A stretch of 64,000 nt of DNA from Sphingomonadales bacterium (GTDB lineage Bacteria > Pseudomonadota > Alphaproteobacteria > Sphingomonadales > Sphingomonadaceae): contig JAIYAY010000025.1 in assembly GCA_027488785.1 (NCBI GenBank), forward strand, positions 1 through 64,000, read 5' to 3'. Shown piece by piece: positions 47,082 through 56,946 of the stretch. The notes below the pieces were generated by a model that worked only from the letters and a program-made list of their open reading frames with translations, was not told the DNA's origin and did not search any database. The translations under genes and the position numbers were made by a program. Within the stretch, counting starts at the first letter, position 1. Each line of letters opens with the position of its first letter.

Positions 47082-48519
47082 GCCAGCTCACTCCATCGCG
47101 TTCGGTCAGTGCAATCGCGGCATTGGGTCCCCAGCTTCCCGCACCATAGGTTTTTGGGCTAAGCGCCGTAGCGCTCCATAAGCGCCGTATGGCATCGATC
47201 CATATCCACTGCGCCTCAACCTCATCCCGGCGAACAAATAGCGTCTGGTCGCCTTCTATGAGGTCGAGAAGCAGTCTTTCATAGGCAATCCTCCGACGCG
47301 ATCCGGCGAATGCCGCCGTCAGCGACAGGTCCAGCGGCACTTCGCGCAAAGTCACGCCGCCACGGTCCAATCCGGGTTCTTTTGCCATGACCAACAGCCG
47401 CACATATTCCTCAGGCTGTAAGCGGATAATAAGCGTATTCGCCTCAAGTTTACCACCACGATCGCGGAACACATTGTGCGGCACGGGTTTGAATTGAATG
47501 ACAATCTCGCTGCGTCTCTCAGGCAGGCGTTTGCCGGTGCGCAGGAAAAACGGAACGCCTTGCCAGCGCCAATTATCGACATACGCCTTTATCGCAACGA
47601 AGGTTTCGGTATCGGACGCTTTGCCAAGATCACTTTCGTAGCTATTGACCGCATCGCCTTGGACCGCACCTTCTGTGTATTTTCCGGTTACAACGTCACC
47701 TTCGGCCACAGGACGGAGCGCGCGAAGAACCTTGACCTTTTCGTCACGAATAGCGGTAGCATCAAGGCTAGCAGGCGGCTCCATCGCTGTCAGCGCGAGC
47801 AGTTGCAGCATATGGTTCTGCACCATGTCCCGCAGCGCGCCCGTATCGTCATAAAAACCTGCGCGGCCTTCAAGCCCAACTGTCTCGCTCACGGTGATCT
47901 GCACATGCGCAATGGCATTGGCGTTCCACAATGGTTCAAATAGCATATTGGCAAAACGCAAGGCTATCAGGTTCTGCACAGTTTCCTTGCCAAGATAATG
48001 GTCAATGCGGAAAGTCCGCTTTTCAGGGAACACTGCGTTCACGGCGTCGTTGATATGGCGCGAGGAAGCAAGATCATTGCCCAAGGGTTTTTCAAGACCA
48101 ATACGCACATTCTCGCCTGAAAGCCCGGCATTGTGCAGGCCCTTGATCGTCGCTTCGAACAAGGACGGCGCTGTGGATAGGAAGATAGACAAACCTCCCG
48201 ATATATCACCTATGGTCGCAGCCAATTCTGCAAAGCCATCGGGGTCGGAAGCGTCTAACGTGACATAATGTAAGCGTTGTAGGAAGGCATCGATCAGCCC
48301 TTCAGCCTTGCGGTCATCGGCTAGAAATTCGCACAATGCCGCACGTGCCATGTCGCGAAAGCCGTCATCACTCAGAGCGCTTCGCGCAGTGCCAAAAATC
48401 CGCAAATCCGGGTGGATCAATCCATCGGCATGCAATGCGTATAAGGACGGCAACAACATCCGGCGCGAAAGGTCACCCGTCACCCCGAAAAGCAGCAAGG
48501 TTGAACTATGGTCCCGCAT
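47074..48519 (-). CDS. zwf: Glucose-6-phosphate 1-dehydrogenase
   Basis: Zwf oxidises glucose 6-phosphate to 6-phosphogluconolactone with NADP (or NAD). The 481-residue protein has the dinucleotide-binding [20 protein letters not shown], the conserved [15 protein letters not shown], and the active-site motif [22 protein letters not shown] with its His. The C-terminal part SGKR-like [26 protein letters not shown] binds substrate. The ATG at 48519 has AGGAGA nine bases upstream; a frame to 48561 is discarded. It heads the ED operon, and the 100-base region before it must contain the operon promoter. Confidence 0.96.
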   Translation of the reverse strand: MRDHSSTLLLFGVTGDLSRRMLLPSLYALHADGLIHPDLRIFGTARSALSDDGFRDMARAALCEFLADDRKAEGLIDAFLQRLHYVTLDASDPDGFAELAATIGDISGGLSIFLSTAPSLFEATIKGLHNAGLSGENVRIGLEKPLGNDLASSRHINDAVNAVFPEKRTFRIDHYLGKETVQNLIALRFANMLFEPLWNANAIAHVQITVSETVGLEGRAGFYDDTGALRDMVQNHMLQLLALTAMEPPASLDATAIRDEKVKVLRALRPVAEGDVVTGKYTEGAVQGDAVNSYESDLGKASDTETFVAIKAYVDNWRWQGVPFFLRTGKRLPERRSEIVIQFKPVPHNVFRDRGGKLEANTLIIRLQPEEYVRLLVMAKEPGLDRGGVTLREVPLDLSLTAAFAGSRRRIAYERLLLDLIEGDQTLFVRRDEVEAQWIWIDAIRRLWSATALSPKTYGAGSWGPNAAIALTERDGVSWHE

Positions 48520-48621
48520 TCCGTCAATCTCCTGGCAAGGCCGCAGATAATGGCCTTGCAAAATTGCCCTTCCCTTTATCCGGAAGCGCCGGGGCGTCTA
48601 GGGCTTATTCGTATGCAGTGC

Positions 48622-49656
48622 TTAGCTTAACGCCCAAGCGCGCTGTTCGGCCATGCCCATGGAAATGAGCAGAGGTTCATCCTGCTGGCGCGCCTGAAAG
48701 TCCGCCTTGTTCGACAGACCGCGCCAGCCCGAAGCTATCAGCGCCTGCACAATGGGCGCGCCCAAGGTCGTGCCAGGTCCAAGAACGATGACTGTGTCCG
48801 GCGCGAACTCTGCCGCGGCCACTTGCACCGCGCGGGTAAAATCATAACTGTCGGTCAGTTGCGCGCCGAGCGTATACTCATAAATGGCCGTGCGGTTGAA
48901 CGCACGCGGGGACCAAATCCGGCCCTGCCCATCAATCGCCGGAATTTCGCCGACGCCAAAATCGCTCAGAGGATTGCCTGCCCGCGCCATCGGCACGATA
49001 TGGTTGAGCAAGGGACTATGAAATGCAGCATGGTGCATCAGCCTTAAGGGGAAACGGTCGTCTTTAGGTAGGCGTTCCATCAACCACTTGAGCCCCGCCT
49101 CGTCTGCGGCAAACACAATCATTCCACCAAGCCGGATGGAAATAAATATGCCAACTTCAGAAATCATAGATGCTTCATGCATCAAATTATTAATAAATAA
49201 TAATTTATCTTGCTGAACATTCCAATTGTCATCACAAACGGACCAGACAATCTGTCCGCCTGTGCCATGCTGATGCATGATCCCACCCATATTGTTGACG
49301 AGCCGCGCTCCACCGGCAAGATCGACGATACCCGCACAAGCCAATGCGAGATACCAACCCATGGAGTTGCCTGTAACAGCAACAATATCAAATTGTTCGC
49401 GGTCAATCGCGGCGAAGTCCGCCATTGCACATGCATAGATCAACGCCGAAGCATTATCGCCGGTCATATGAACCGATGGTGTGTATTTGTCTGCTCCATC
49501 CAGTTGCGAGACTGTCACTTGCCCCATCGCGCCCCGCACGGCGTCAACCGTAGCAATAACTTCCTGACGCGCGGCATGATGCGTTTTCAGATAGCCAAGC
49601 TCTGTTGCGTTATACGTCCCGCGCCCGGGGCAGATGACTAAAGCGCGTTTTTTCAT
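48622..49656 (-). CDS. ACP S-malonyltransferase-like acyltransferase
   Basis: This 344-residue protein is of the FabD/acyltransferase fold. The nucleophile elbow is VTGNSMGWYLALA (Ser in GNSMGW; FabD has GHSLGE), the second catalytic His is in MHHAAFHSPLLNH, and PGRGTYN at the start matches the PGQG of FabD. The first catalytic loop thus deviates from standard FabD, so the acyl donor may not be malonyl-CoA. It is coupled to the fused E1 dehydrogenase upstream by a four-base overlap. An acyl-transfer step using the acyl-CoA made by the dehydrogenase complex is a natural but unproven idea. Confidence 0.75.
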   Translation of the reverse strand: MKKRALVICPGRGTYNATELGYLKTHHAARQEVIATVDAVRGAMGQVTVSQLDGADKYTPSVHMTGDNASALIYACAMADFAAIDREQFDIVAVTGNSMGWYLALACAGIVDLAGGARLVNNMGGIMHQHGTGGQIVWSVCDDNWNVQQDKLLFINNLMHEASMISEVGIFISIRLGGMIVFAADEAGLKWLMERLPKDDRFPLRLMHHAAFHSPLLNHIVPMARAGNPLSDFGVGEIPAIDGQGRIWSPRAFNRTAIYEYTLGAQLTDSYDFTRAVQVAAAEFAPDTVIVLGPGTTLGAPIVQALIASGWRGLSNKADFQARQQDEPLLISMGMAEQRAWALS

Positions 49657-51845
49657 GCTAATGCTGCCCGCGCTGCTTCTATTATCGACGCCTTGCTCGG
49701 CAAAACCAGTTCAGCCGCGGGCCCCAGCGGGATAAAACAATCCTCGGCAGTAATCCGGCTGACGGCATCGCAGCGCCCAGCTTCGGTTAAGATGGTCATC
49801 AACTTCTCACTAAGGCTTCCAGATCGGCGGCATTCGTCAACAATCAAAATTTTCTTACAATCCGCCACAGCCGCGACAATTGCCTCTGCATTTAACGGAT
49901 GCAGCCAGCGTAGGTCGATAATCCGCAAATCAATCCCGTCCGCCTCCAATTCACCCGCTGCCTGGCGTGAAAGAAAATAACCATTTCCATATGTTATGAT
50001 GGCAAGCTCAGTACCCTTACCAGATTGACCGAGCGCACCCAGCGCAATAGCCTTGTCCTGATCTGGCGCCACATAAGGCGCAGTCCACCCGCCATCGTCC
50101 GGCTGCTGCAGGTCGGTCGTATGATAGAGTGCGATAGGCTCAATAAAGACCACGACTCGCCCATCCTCATTCGCCAGTCGAACGCATTCACGTAGCATCG
50201 CTGGCGCGTCAGCGGCGCTCGACGGACAAGCAACGATGATGCCGGGAATATCGGTAAGGACAGCAAGGCTATTGTCATTATGGAAATGCCCACCAAACCC
50301 CTTTTGATAAGGCAGGCCAGCAATGCGGATAACCATTGGGTTGCGATATTGCTGGTTCGAAAAGAAGGATAAGGTCGCAGCTTCGCCACGTATCTGATCT
50401 TCGGCATTATGCAGATAAGCCAAAAACTGAATTTCGGGCATTGGCACAAAGCCATTATGCGCCATGCCTATGGCAAGGCCCAAGATCGTTTGTTCGTCCA
50501 GCAATGTGTCAAACACACGCGCGGCGCCAAATTTCTCCTGCAGCCCCTGTGTCACGCCATAGACGCCACCCTTGCGCGCAACATCTTCGCCAAACACCGC
50601 TACGTTAGGATATTGCAGCATGATGTCTGCCAACGCAAAATTGATGCTCTTGGCCAAGGTCGCAGGCTTGGCAAGGTTGCGTGCGTCTTTGATGAACAGG
50701 GCATCACGCCCCGCCGCATCAGGCAAGGCCTGCGGCGGCTTTGCGGATTTGGCCGGTTCAATCGACGCCATAACCTCTGCCGCCGTCAATAGTCGCGGCT
50801 TGGCTAACGCATCCTGCGCCACGCTTTCCACTCGTGCACGCATATCTTCATAGCGCGCAACTATCTCCGCGCCCGACATGCCAGCTTGTTCATACAAGAT
50901 ACGCGCGCTGTGTAACAAAGGATCCTGCGCCTCGGCAGCCTCAATCTGTGCAATGGGTGCATAGCTTAATTCGACGTCGGCCCCTGCATGCCCCATCAGT
51001 CGGATCGTCTGCATGTGCAAAAAAACCGGCTTACGCCGCGTGCGGGCATAGGTCACCGCTTCTGCGCATCCGCGCAAGGCATCATTCAGGTCCGCGCCAT
51101 CGCAGCCTATATAATGCAGCGCCGGCCTATGCGCGAAATTGGCGGCAATCCAGCCGCCCGGCGTGCGCACGGAAATCCCGATGCCGTTATCCTCACACAG
51201 AAAGACAATAGGCATCGGCAAATGCTGATAGGCGGCCCAGCAGGCGGCATTGAATGCACCTTGCGACGTTGAATGGTTCGCAGACGCATCGCCAAAGGAA
51301 CATAGAATTATTGAGTCATGCGGCAGCACGGCATCGGCAAGCTGCAACCGTTGTGCCATGCCAAGCGCATGTGCCGCGCCAACTGCCTTGGGCAAATGTG
51401 AAGCGATCGTGCTGGTTTGCGGCGGTACAAAGGTATGTGCGCAGCCCAATACTTTGTGCCGTCCCCCTGAGATCGGGTCATCAGCTGATGCAGCAAAAGA
51501 CAAGGCCATGTCGTGCAACGGCGTCAGACCGCCTGCTTGCTTCTTACGCTGGATCAGAAACGCAGCATCTCGATAATGCAGGAATGCCATATCAGTTGAA
51601 CGCGTTGCCGCCGCCATTGCTGCTGTGCCCTCATGCCCCGAACTGCCAATCGAATAGAAGGTCTTGCCTTTGGAACGCCGTGCCCAAAGGTCGAGATGGC
51701 GGCTCATAATCTGACTATCGAACAGATCGACAAGCACGTCCGATGCAACCATTTCGGCAGCGTGGCTGGAACGTGGGTCTGGGAAGTCATGCGCAGCGAC
51801 GCGGCGGGAAAATGCCTCGTCCAAGATAGTGGGGCGGTCAAACAT
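49653..51845 (-). CDS. Fused E1 alpha-beta subunit of a 2-oxoacid dehydrogenase
   Basis: The 730-residue thiamine-diphosphate enzyme joins E1 alpha (residues ~1-350) and E1 beta (~380-730). Alpha elements are GSSGHEGTAAMAAA, the TPP motif LCSFGDASANHSTSQGAFNAACWAAYQHLPMPIVFLCEDN (GDA instead of GDG), and RLMGHAGADVELSY. Beta elements are NFALADIMLQYPNVAVFGEDVARKGGVYGVTQGLQEKFG, RVFDTLLDEQTILGLAIGMA, MRI-type PMVIRIAGLP and IDLRWLHPLN. It is nearest the branched-chain 2-oxoacid (or acetoin) type; no E2 or E3 gene is adjacent. It heads a two-gene operon with the malonyltransferase-like gene, and site C of the shared palindrome lies ~53-70 bases upstream. Confidence 0.85.
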   Translation of the reverse strand: MFDRPTILDEAFSRRVAAHDFPDPRSSHAAEMVASDVLVDLFDSQIMSRHLDLWARRSKGKTFYSIGSSGHEGTAAMAAATRSTDMAFLHYRDAAFLIQRKKQAGGLTPLHDMALSFAASADDPISGGRHKVLGCAHTFVPPQTSTIASHLPKAVGAAHALGMAQRLQLADAVLPHDSIILCSFGDASANHSTSQGAFNAACWAAYQHLPMPIVFLCEDNGIGISVRTPGGWIAANFAHRPALHYIGCDGADLNDALRGCAEAVTYARTRRKPVFLHMQTIRLMGHAGADVELSYAPIAQIEAAEAQDPLLHSARILYEQAGMSGAEIVARYEDMRARVESVAQDALAKPRLLTAAEVMASIEPAKSAKPPQALPDAAGRDALFIKDARNLAKPATLAKSINFALADIMLQYPNVAVFGEDVARKGGVYGVTQGLQEKFGAARVFDTLLDEQTILGLAIGMAHNGFVPMPEIQFLAYLHNAEDQIRGEAATLSFFSNQQYRNPMVIRIAGLPYQKGFGGHFHNDNSLAVLTDIPGIIVACPSSAADAPAMLRECVRLANEDGRVVVFIEPIALYHTTDLQQPDDGGWTAPYVAPDQDKAIALGALGQSGKGTELAIITYGNGYFLSRQAAGELEADGIDLRIIDLRWLHPLNAEAIVAAVADCKKILIVDECRRSGSLSEKLMTILTEAGRCDAVSRITAEDCFIPLGPAAELVLPSKASIIEAARAALA

Positions 51846-51897
51846 AGTTAGAGATGATTAGCGTCACGAGGCGCAAAAGCCACAGCAAAATGATATT

Positions 51898-51915
51898 TTC
51901 AATCATGCGATTAAA
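51898..51915. promoter_or_regulatory. Shared palindrome, site C (between E1 and TonB receptor genes)
   Basis: TTCAATCATGCGATTAAA matches TTTAATC-N4-GATTAAA at 13 of 14 arm bases. An overlapping perfect 13-base palindrome GCGATTAAATCGC lies at 51907-51919. It is 53 bases before the E1 ATG (minus) and 150 bases before the receptor ATG (plus), so it could serve either or both. Confidence 0.5.
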
Positions 51916-51965
51916 TCGCTGGATTTGTCAAATTTCGGCGATAGGATGCGGGATTGTTAGAGTTT

Positions 51966-51991
51966 CTTCTCGGAATTTTCCCACCGAGAAG
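51966..51991 (+). promoter_or_regulatory. Hairpin in the TonB receptor leader
   Basis: CTTCTCGG and CCGAGAAG form a perfect eight-base stem around a ten-base A/T-rich loop, 74 bases before the receptor ATG. It lacks a T run. It may be an RNA stem or an operator. Confidence 0.4.
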
Positions 51992-52064
51992 TGTTTAGAA
52001 CGCCGTCAAACATAATATGAGCAGTAAATGCCAATGGTTTGTCGGTTACATGGAGGAGAGAGAA

Positions 52065-54665
52065 ATGCGTCGTTTTAATCGTGTTATGACTGCTGCTTTG
52101 TGCAGCACTATCTGCAGCGCCATGCTGGTGCCCGCAGCTTATGCCCAAACAACCCCAGCCGAAGAAGATAATGGTGAGGAACCCATTATCGTGACCGCGA
52201 CTTTGCGCGCGATGGATGTGCAAGACATTCCGCTGGCCGTGACCGCCGTTGCGCCAGAGGCTTTGGAGCGTCAGGGCATCAACGATATCAAGAATCTGGC
52301 ATCTATTTCCCCCAGCTTCAACATCCAGTCATCACAGACTGAAACGCAAGGCACCTCGATCAAAATTCGTGGCGTCGGCACGACGGGCAACAATACTGGC
52401 CTTGAAAGCTCGGTTGGCGTATTCATCGACGGTGTATACCAGTCGCGTCCTGGCGTGGCACTCGGCGACCTCGTTGATCTTGAGCGCCTTGAAATCTTGC
52501 GTGGCCCTCAAGGCACGCTGTTCGGCCGCAACACCTCGGCTGGTGCGTTAAACGTTACCACAAAACGTCCTAGCCTTTCGACAACCGAAGGCTTTGTGAA
52601 TGCTAGCTACGGCAATTACAATTTCATGAACTTGCAAGCTGGCGTCAGCGTTCCTGTTGTTCAAGATGTCGCAGGCCTTCGTATGTCTGGCACATGGCGC
52701 AAGCGCGACGGTTACTTGAAAACCCCATCTGGCGTAGAAAGCAATGACCGTGACCGCTATATGCTGCGCGGCCAGCTCTACATCGAACCCAATGCTGATG
52801 TGAGCATCCGCCTGTTGGCCGATTATGCTAAGACGGATGAGCAATGCTGTCAGGCTGTCATTGTTCGTGAAACCGAACTTGCGCCGTTTTCAGCATTTCA
52901 TGGCCTGGCAAACGACGGGGTTGATCAGTCAGGCTCCTCGGCACTGAACAATCTCTCAATTAATGCCCAAAACTATCTCAACGGATCCAAGCAATGGGGC
53001 GTGTCGGGCGAATTGAAGTGGGATTTGGGCGGCGCAAAGCTGACATATATCGGCTCTTATCGTAAATTTGAGTCCAGCTCGACCACCACAGGTGGCTTCA
53101 CAAGCAACGACACCTACACCGTTGGTAATGGCGCGACCACTTCGCGCCCAGGCATTTTGCCGTCGGGCGACTACATTGATACAATGACCCATGAGCTTCG
53201 TATTCAGGGCACAGCTTTTAATGACAAGCTCGATTGGTTGATTGGCGGCTTCTACGGTGATGAAGATATTCGTGCCGACCAGACGATGACGTTGAATGCT
53301 GATTTCCAACGTACCGGCAGCGCATTCAACTTTGCGAACGCTGCAGGTGTAAATCCGTTGTTCGCACTGACCGCATTGGGCAATGCGGGTACGCCGGTTA
53401 ACGCCAATGGCAATTATGCCGAAAACCGCTTCCTGCAAAATGCCAAAAGCTGGTCTGTGTTCACGCATAACGTTCTGAACATCACCGAAAAGCTTAGCCT
53501 CACCTTAGGTGCGCGCTATGTGAAGGAAGAAAAAGACGCATCATTTGGCCAACTCGGTGCAACAACCGGCGCGGGTTCCAGCGCTTGTCAGGCGTCAGTT
53601 AACGGTGTTTTGGCAGGAACTGTTCCTGCTGCACTGCGTGCAGGCATGATCGGCATCAACTGCTTCCCCTTTGCAACATCGGTCAATCTAACTGCGCCGG
53701 CCGCATTGGGCGGTGGCTTGGCAAGCCGCCTGCTGCCTTTGCCACGCGCATGGTCGGATACGTTCAAGGATGACGAACTTACCTATACCGCTCAGGTAGG
53801 GTACAAGGCGAATGAAGATCTGTTGCTCTACGCTGGTTACAGCCATGGCTTCAAATCGGGTGGCTTCAACCTCGACCCGATGTCGGCAACCTTGCAGAAT
53901 TCTGCCGCTATTCTTGCTGGCTTACAAACGGCTACTGTTGTGGCACCGGTCTATGCTGAACCAGACTTTAAGTCAGAAAAGGTCGACCAGATCGAAATCG
54001 GCGTAAAGGCAACCTTGTTCGGGTCAATCAAAGCAAACTTGGCTTTGTTCGACATGAAGATGAGCGATTTCCAGGTTTTGGAATTCACCGGCGTTCAGTT
54101 TCTTACCTTTAACGTCCATTCGGCCCGTTCAACCGGTGCCGAGCTAGAACTATTTGGTAAGCTGAGCGATAATATCACGGCCAATGTCTCGGCGACTTAT
54201 GCCAATTCGCGTTATCCGAAAGACTGCAACATCGGCGTTGCGGCAGCAGCTCTGGCGTCGGTCAACCGTCTGTGCGGATCTACTTTGACCAATGCGCCGA
54301 AATTTGCGGGTGTTGCTGGCCTTACTTATCAAGGACAGCTCAATGACTCCGGTTGGGGCCTGCTGATAAATGGTAATATCAACTATTCGGATCGCCGCCG
54401 CACCAGCACCATTAGCTTGGATACCAACAACCTTCCAAATCCTCTGGATTATCAGGACGCCTATTTCAAAATGAATGCACGCATCGGCCTCACCACGCCG
54501 AACGAGCAGCTTACCTTTGAATTATGGGGCACCAACCTGAACAATGAAATCACGCGCGGCATTACCGCCAACACCCCGCTTCGCGGTGGTGCAGGCACCC
54601 GCTCGCGTATCGGTTTCGTCGAAGAGCCACGCATGTACGGCTTGACCGTCCGCGCTAAGTTCTAA
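52065..54665 (+). CDS. TonB-dependent outer-membrane receptor
   Basis: This 866-residue receptor has a signal peptide MRRFNRVMTAALCSTICSAMLVPAAYAQ. A TonB-box-like EEPIIVTATLRAMDVQDIPLAVT follows, then the plug domain (to ~residue 165, with KIRGVGTTGNNTG and LERLEILRGPQGTLFGRNTSAGALNVTTKRP). A long beta-barrel ends in the usual Phe (YGLTVRAKF). It belongs to the large sphingomonad group without known ligand; there is no N-terminal signalling extension for a FecA-type anti-sigma pathway. GGAGGAGAG lies just before the ATG at 52065. The receptor stands alone between site C and a strong terminator. Uptake of a hydrophobic or complex carbon source is plausible given its catabolic neighbours. Confidence 0.93.
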   Translation: MRRFNRVMTAALCSTICSAMLVPAAYAQTTPAEEDNGEEPIIVTATLRAMDVQDIPLAVTAVAPEALERQGINDIKNLASISPSFNIQSSQTETQGTSIKIRGVGTTGNNTGLESSVGVFIDGVYQSRPGVALGDLVDLERLEILRGPQGTLFGRNTSAGALNVTTKRPSLSTTEGFVNASYGNYNFMNLQAGVSVPVVQDVAGLRMSGTWRKRDGYLKTPSGVESNDRDRYMLRGQLYIEPNADVSIRLLADYAKTDEQCCQAVIVRETELAPFSAFHGLANDGVDQSGSSALNNLSINAQNYLNGSKQWGVSGELKWDLGGAKLTYIGSYRKFESSSTTTGGFTSNDTYTVGNGATTSRPGILPSGDYIDTMTHELRIQGTAFNDKLDWLIGGFYGDEDIRADQTMTLNADFQRTGSAFNFANAAGVNPLFALTALGNAGTPVNANGNYAENRFLQNAKSWSVFTHNVLNITEKLSLTLGARYVKEEKDASFGQLGATTGAGSSACQASVNGVLAGTVPAALRAGMIGINCFPFATSVNLTAPAALGGGLASRLLPLPRAWSDTFKDDELTYTAQVGYKANEDLLLYAGYSHGFKSGGFNLDPMSATLQNSAAILAGLQTATVVAPVYAEPDFKSEKVDQIEIGVKATLFGSIKANLALFDMKMSDFQVLEFTGVQFLTFNVHSARSTGAELELFGKLSDNITANVSATYANSRYPKDCNIGVAAAALASVNRLCGSTLTNAPKFAGVAGLTYQGQLNDSGWGLLINGNINYSDRRRTSTISLDTNNLPNPLDYQDAYFKMNARIGLTTPNEQLTFELWGTNLNNEITRGITANTPLRGGAGTRSRIGFVEEPRMYGLTVRAKF

Positions 54666-54680
54666 ACAAACATTACAAAC

Positions 54681-54718
54681 AAAAAGGGCGGCTTCCATAC
54701 CGGAAGCCGCCCTTTTTT
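54681..54718. terminator. Bidirectional Rho-independent terminator
   Basis: AAAAAGGGCGGCTTCC and GGAAGCCGCCCTTTTT form a perfect 16-base stem with a five-base ATACC loop (54697-54701), with T runs on both strands. It ends the TonB receptor transcript on the plus strand and the beta-oxidation operon on the minus strand. Confidence 0.95.
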
Positions 54719-54736
54719 GTGTCTGTCGTTCTGGCT

Positions 54737-56932
54737 TTATGCGGCGGCTTTATACAAAGCCTCGCCCTTGTCGGCCATCTCGCGGAAGCTTTTGGGCGGT
54801 GCAAACCGATGGCCAAAACGCTGCGCCAAATTGTCGGCGGTGCGGACGAAGTTTTCCAACCCAACCGTGTCGATATAGCTCATCGGTCCACCGGTGTATG
54901 GCGCAAAGCCCCAGCCGAAAATCGCGCCCAAATCTGCGCTCTGTGGGTCTTTGACAACCTCTTCCTCAAAGCATTGTGCCGTCGCGATCAATTGGATGTA
55001 CAACAAACGTTGCTTCACCTCTTCAACCGAAGGCTGATCGGCAGCGAGTGGATAATGATCCGCCATGCCTTGCCACAGGCTCAGGCGCTCGCCCTTTGCG
55101 TCATAATCGTAGAAGCCAGAGCCAAAACGGCGCCCCTTGCGACCAAGCTTGACCACCATCAACTCCATAAAGTCTTCAGTGCCGCTTGGCTGATAGGCGT
55201 CGCCGAGTTCCTTCTTGGTCGACTGCATCACGTCATAACCCAATTGCAACGTGGTCTCGTCAAGCAACGCCAACGGCCCGATGGGCATACCCAGCGCCTT
55301 GGCCGCGTTTTCAATCAACGCTGGCTTTACGCCCTCGGTCACGAGCTTCATCGCCTCGCCCATATAAGGCGGGAACACGCGGTTGGTGAAAAATCCGCGT
55401 ACATCCTTCACGACAATCGGTGTTTTCTTGATCTTGGCGTTATAATCAAACGCCGCGGCCAAAGCGCGATCGCCGGTCAACGCGCCGGGGATAATCTCCA
55501 GCAACGGCATCTTTTCAACGGGTGAGAAGAAATGCAGCCCAACGAACAATTCCGGACGCGACGAATTTTTGGCGAGGCCCGTGATCGGCAGAGTTGATGT
55601 GTTGGACGCGAAGACGACATCGGGTCGAATAACCGCTTCGGCCTTCTTGATTACGTCAGCCTTCACATCAGGGCGTTCAAAAACCGCCTCGATGATGAGG
55701 TCGACGTCTTTCAGATCATCATAATTGTCCGTCGGCGTGATACGCGCCATGAAGGCGTCCCCCGCTTCTTTGGTCATCTTGCCACGACTTACGGCCTTGT
55801 CGATAATCTTGCGGCTGTAATCGACGGCCTTATTGGCGTCTTCCAAGCTGCGGTCGAGAACAACAACATCCATGCCGCCCTTGACGGTGACATGGGTGAT
55901 ACCTGACCCCATGAGGCCGCCGCCCAATACGCCAACCTTCTTTATCTCCACCGGAGGCACGCCACTGGGGCGGCCAGCGCCCTTCTCGGCGGCCTGTTTG
56001 TTAATGAACAAGGTACGGATCATGTTTTTGGCTTGGCTACCCGAAAGCAGCTTAGTGAAATATTTCGATTCCACACGCAGCGCGGTATCGAATGGCAAGA
56101 TCGATCCTTCATATAGGCACGACAAAATCGCCTTTATGGCATCAAAATTGCCCTTGCTTTCCTTGTGCGCCATGGCGTTGAGGCCAACGAATAATTGCAC
56201 AGCGCGCGGGTCCATTGCCCCTGCCCCGCCCGGGAATTTGAAATCTTTCCTATCCCAAGGTGCGGTAACCTTCGGATTGGCTTTCACCCATGCCTTCGCA
56301 TTCGCAATCAAGTCAGCCGCTGGCACGACTTCATGGACTAGGCCTTGCGCCTTTGCCGTGGCCGGATCGAGAGCCTTACCTTGAATGATCATCATCGCTG
56401 CATTCTGCAGACCGATCAGACGCGGCGTACGTTGCGTACCGCCACCACCGGGCAGCAAGCCCACCATGACTTCAGGCATGCCAAGTTGGATCTTCGGATG
56501 ATCAACAACGACGCGGTAATGGCACGCCAAAGTGAGCTCAAGCCCGCCACCCAAGGCAAGTCCATTCAGCGCACAAGCCACTGGCTTAGCCGAAGCTTTG
56601 CCCGAACTCAGGTCCTTTGCGGACTGCCCGCCCGTTTCCATTTTGCGCAACAATGCGTTTAACGCAAATGCCTGGTCAAAAGCTTCTTTGGTGCTGTTCG
56701 CCTTCGCGCCGCCCAACATAGTAAGGTCCGCGCCAGCCAAGAAACCGGATTTTTTACCCGAGGTGATGACCGCGCCCTTTATGGCGTCGTTGGTCGTGAA
56801 ATCATCAACCCATTTGGCGAAGTCTTCAATCAACGCGCCATTCCACACATTCATGGACGCGTCGGGCAGATCAATCGTCAAAAGTGCAATGCCATCAGCG
56901 TCGATATCGACAGAGAAAGTTTTGTAAGTCAT
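54737..56932 (-). CDS. FadB/FadJ-like multifunctional beta-oxidation protein
   Basis: This 731-residue bifunctional enzyme hydrates enoyl-CoA and oxidises 3-hydroxyacyl-CoA with NAD. The N-terminal crotonase domain has KPVACALNGLALGGGLELTLACHYRV and GLLPGGGGTQRTPRLIG (oxyanion and catalytic Glu region). The dehydrogenase domain has VGVLGGGLMGSGITHVTVKGG (NAD fold), DVVFASNTSTLPITGLAK, FVGLHFFSPVEKMPLLEII (catalytic His) and RGFFTNRVFPPYMGEAM. The ATG at 56932 is chosen over a frame to 56998 that overlaps the thiolase gene. It ends the operon CoA transferase-thiolase-FadB and is followed by the shared terminator. Confidence 0.93.
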   Translation of the reverse strand: MTYKTFSVDIDADGIALLTIDLPDASMNVWNGALIEDFAKWVDDFTTNDAIKGAVITSGKKSGFLAGADLTMLGGAKANSTKEAFDQAFALNALLRKMETGGQSAKDLSSGKASAKPVACALNGLALGGGLELTLACHYRVVVDHPKIQLGMPEVMVGLLPGGGGTQRTPRLIGLQNAAMMIIQGKALDPATAKAQGLVHEVVPAADLIANAKAWVKANPKVTAPWDRKDFKFPGGAGAMDPRAVQLFVGLNAMAHKESKGNFDAIKAILSCLYEGSILPFDTALRVESKYFTKLLSGSQAKNMIRTLFINKQAAEKGAGRPSGVPPVEIKKVGVLGGGLMGSGITHVTVKGGMDVVVLDRSLEDANKAVDYSRKIIDKAVSRGKMTKEAGDAFMARITPTDNYDDLKDVDLIIEAVFERPDVKADVIKKAEAVIRPDVVFASNTSTLPITGLAKNSSRPELFVGLHFFSPVEKMPLLEIIPGALTGDRALAAAFDYNAKIKKTPIVVKDVRGFFTNRVFPPYMGEAMKLVTEGVKPALIENAAKALGMPIGPLALLDETTLQLGYDVMQSTKKELGDAYQPSGTEDFMELMVVKLGRKGRRFGSGFYDYDAKGERLSLWQGMADHYPLAADQPSVEEVKQRLLYIQLIATAQCFEEEVVKDPQSADLGAIFGWGFAPYTGGPMSYIDTVGLENFVRTADNLAQRFGHRFAPPKSFREMADKGEALYKAAA

Positions 56933-56946
56933 GTTTTCTATCCCAA

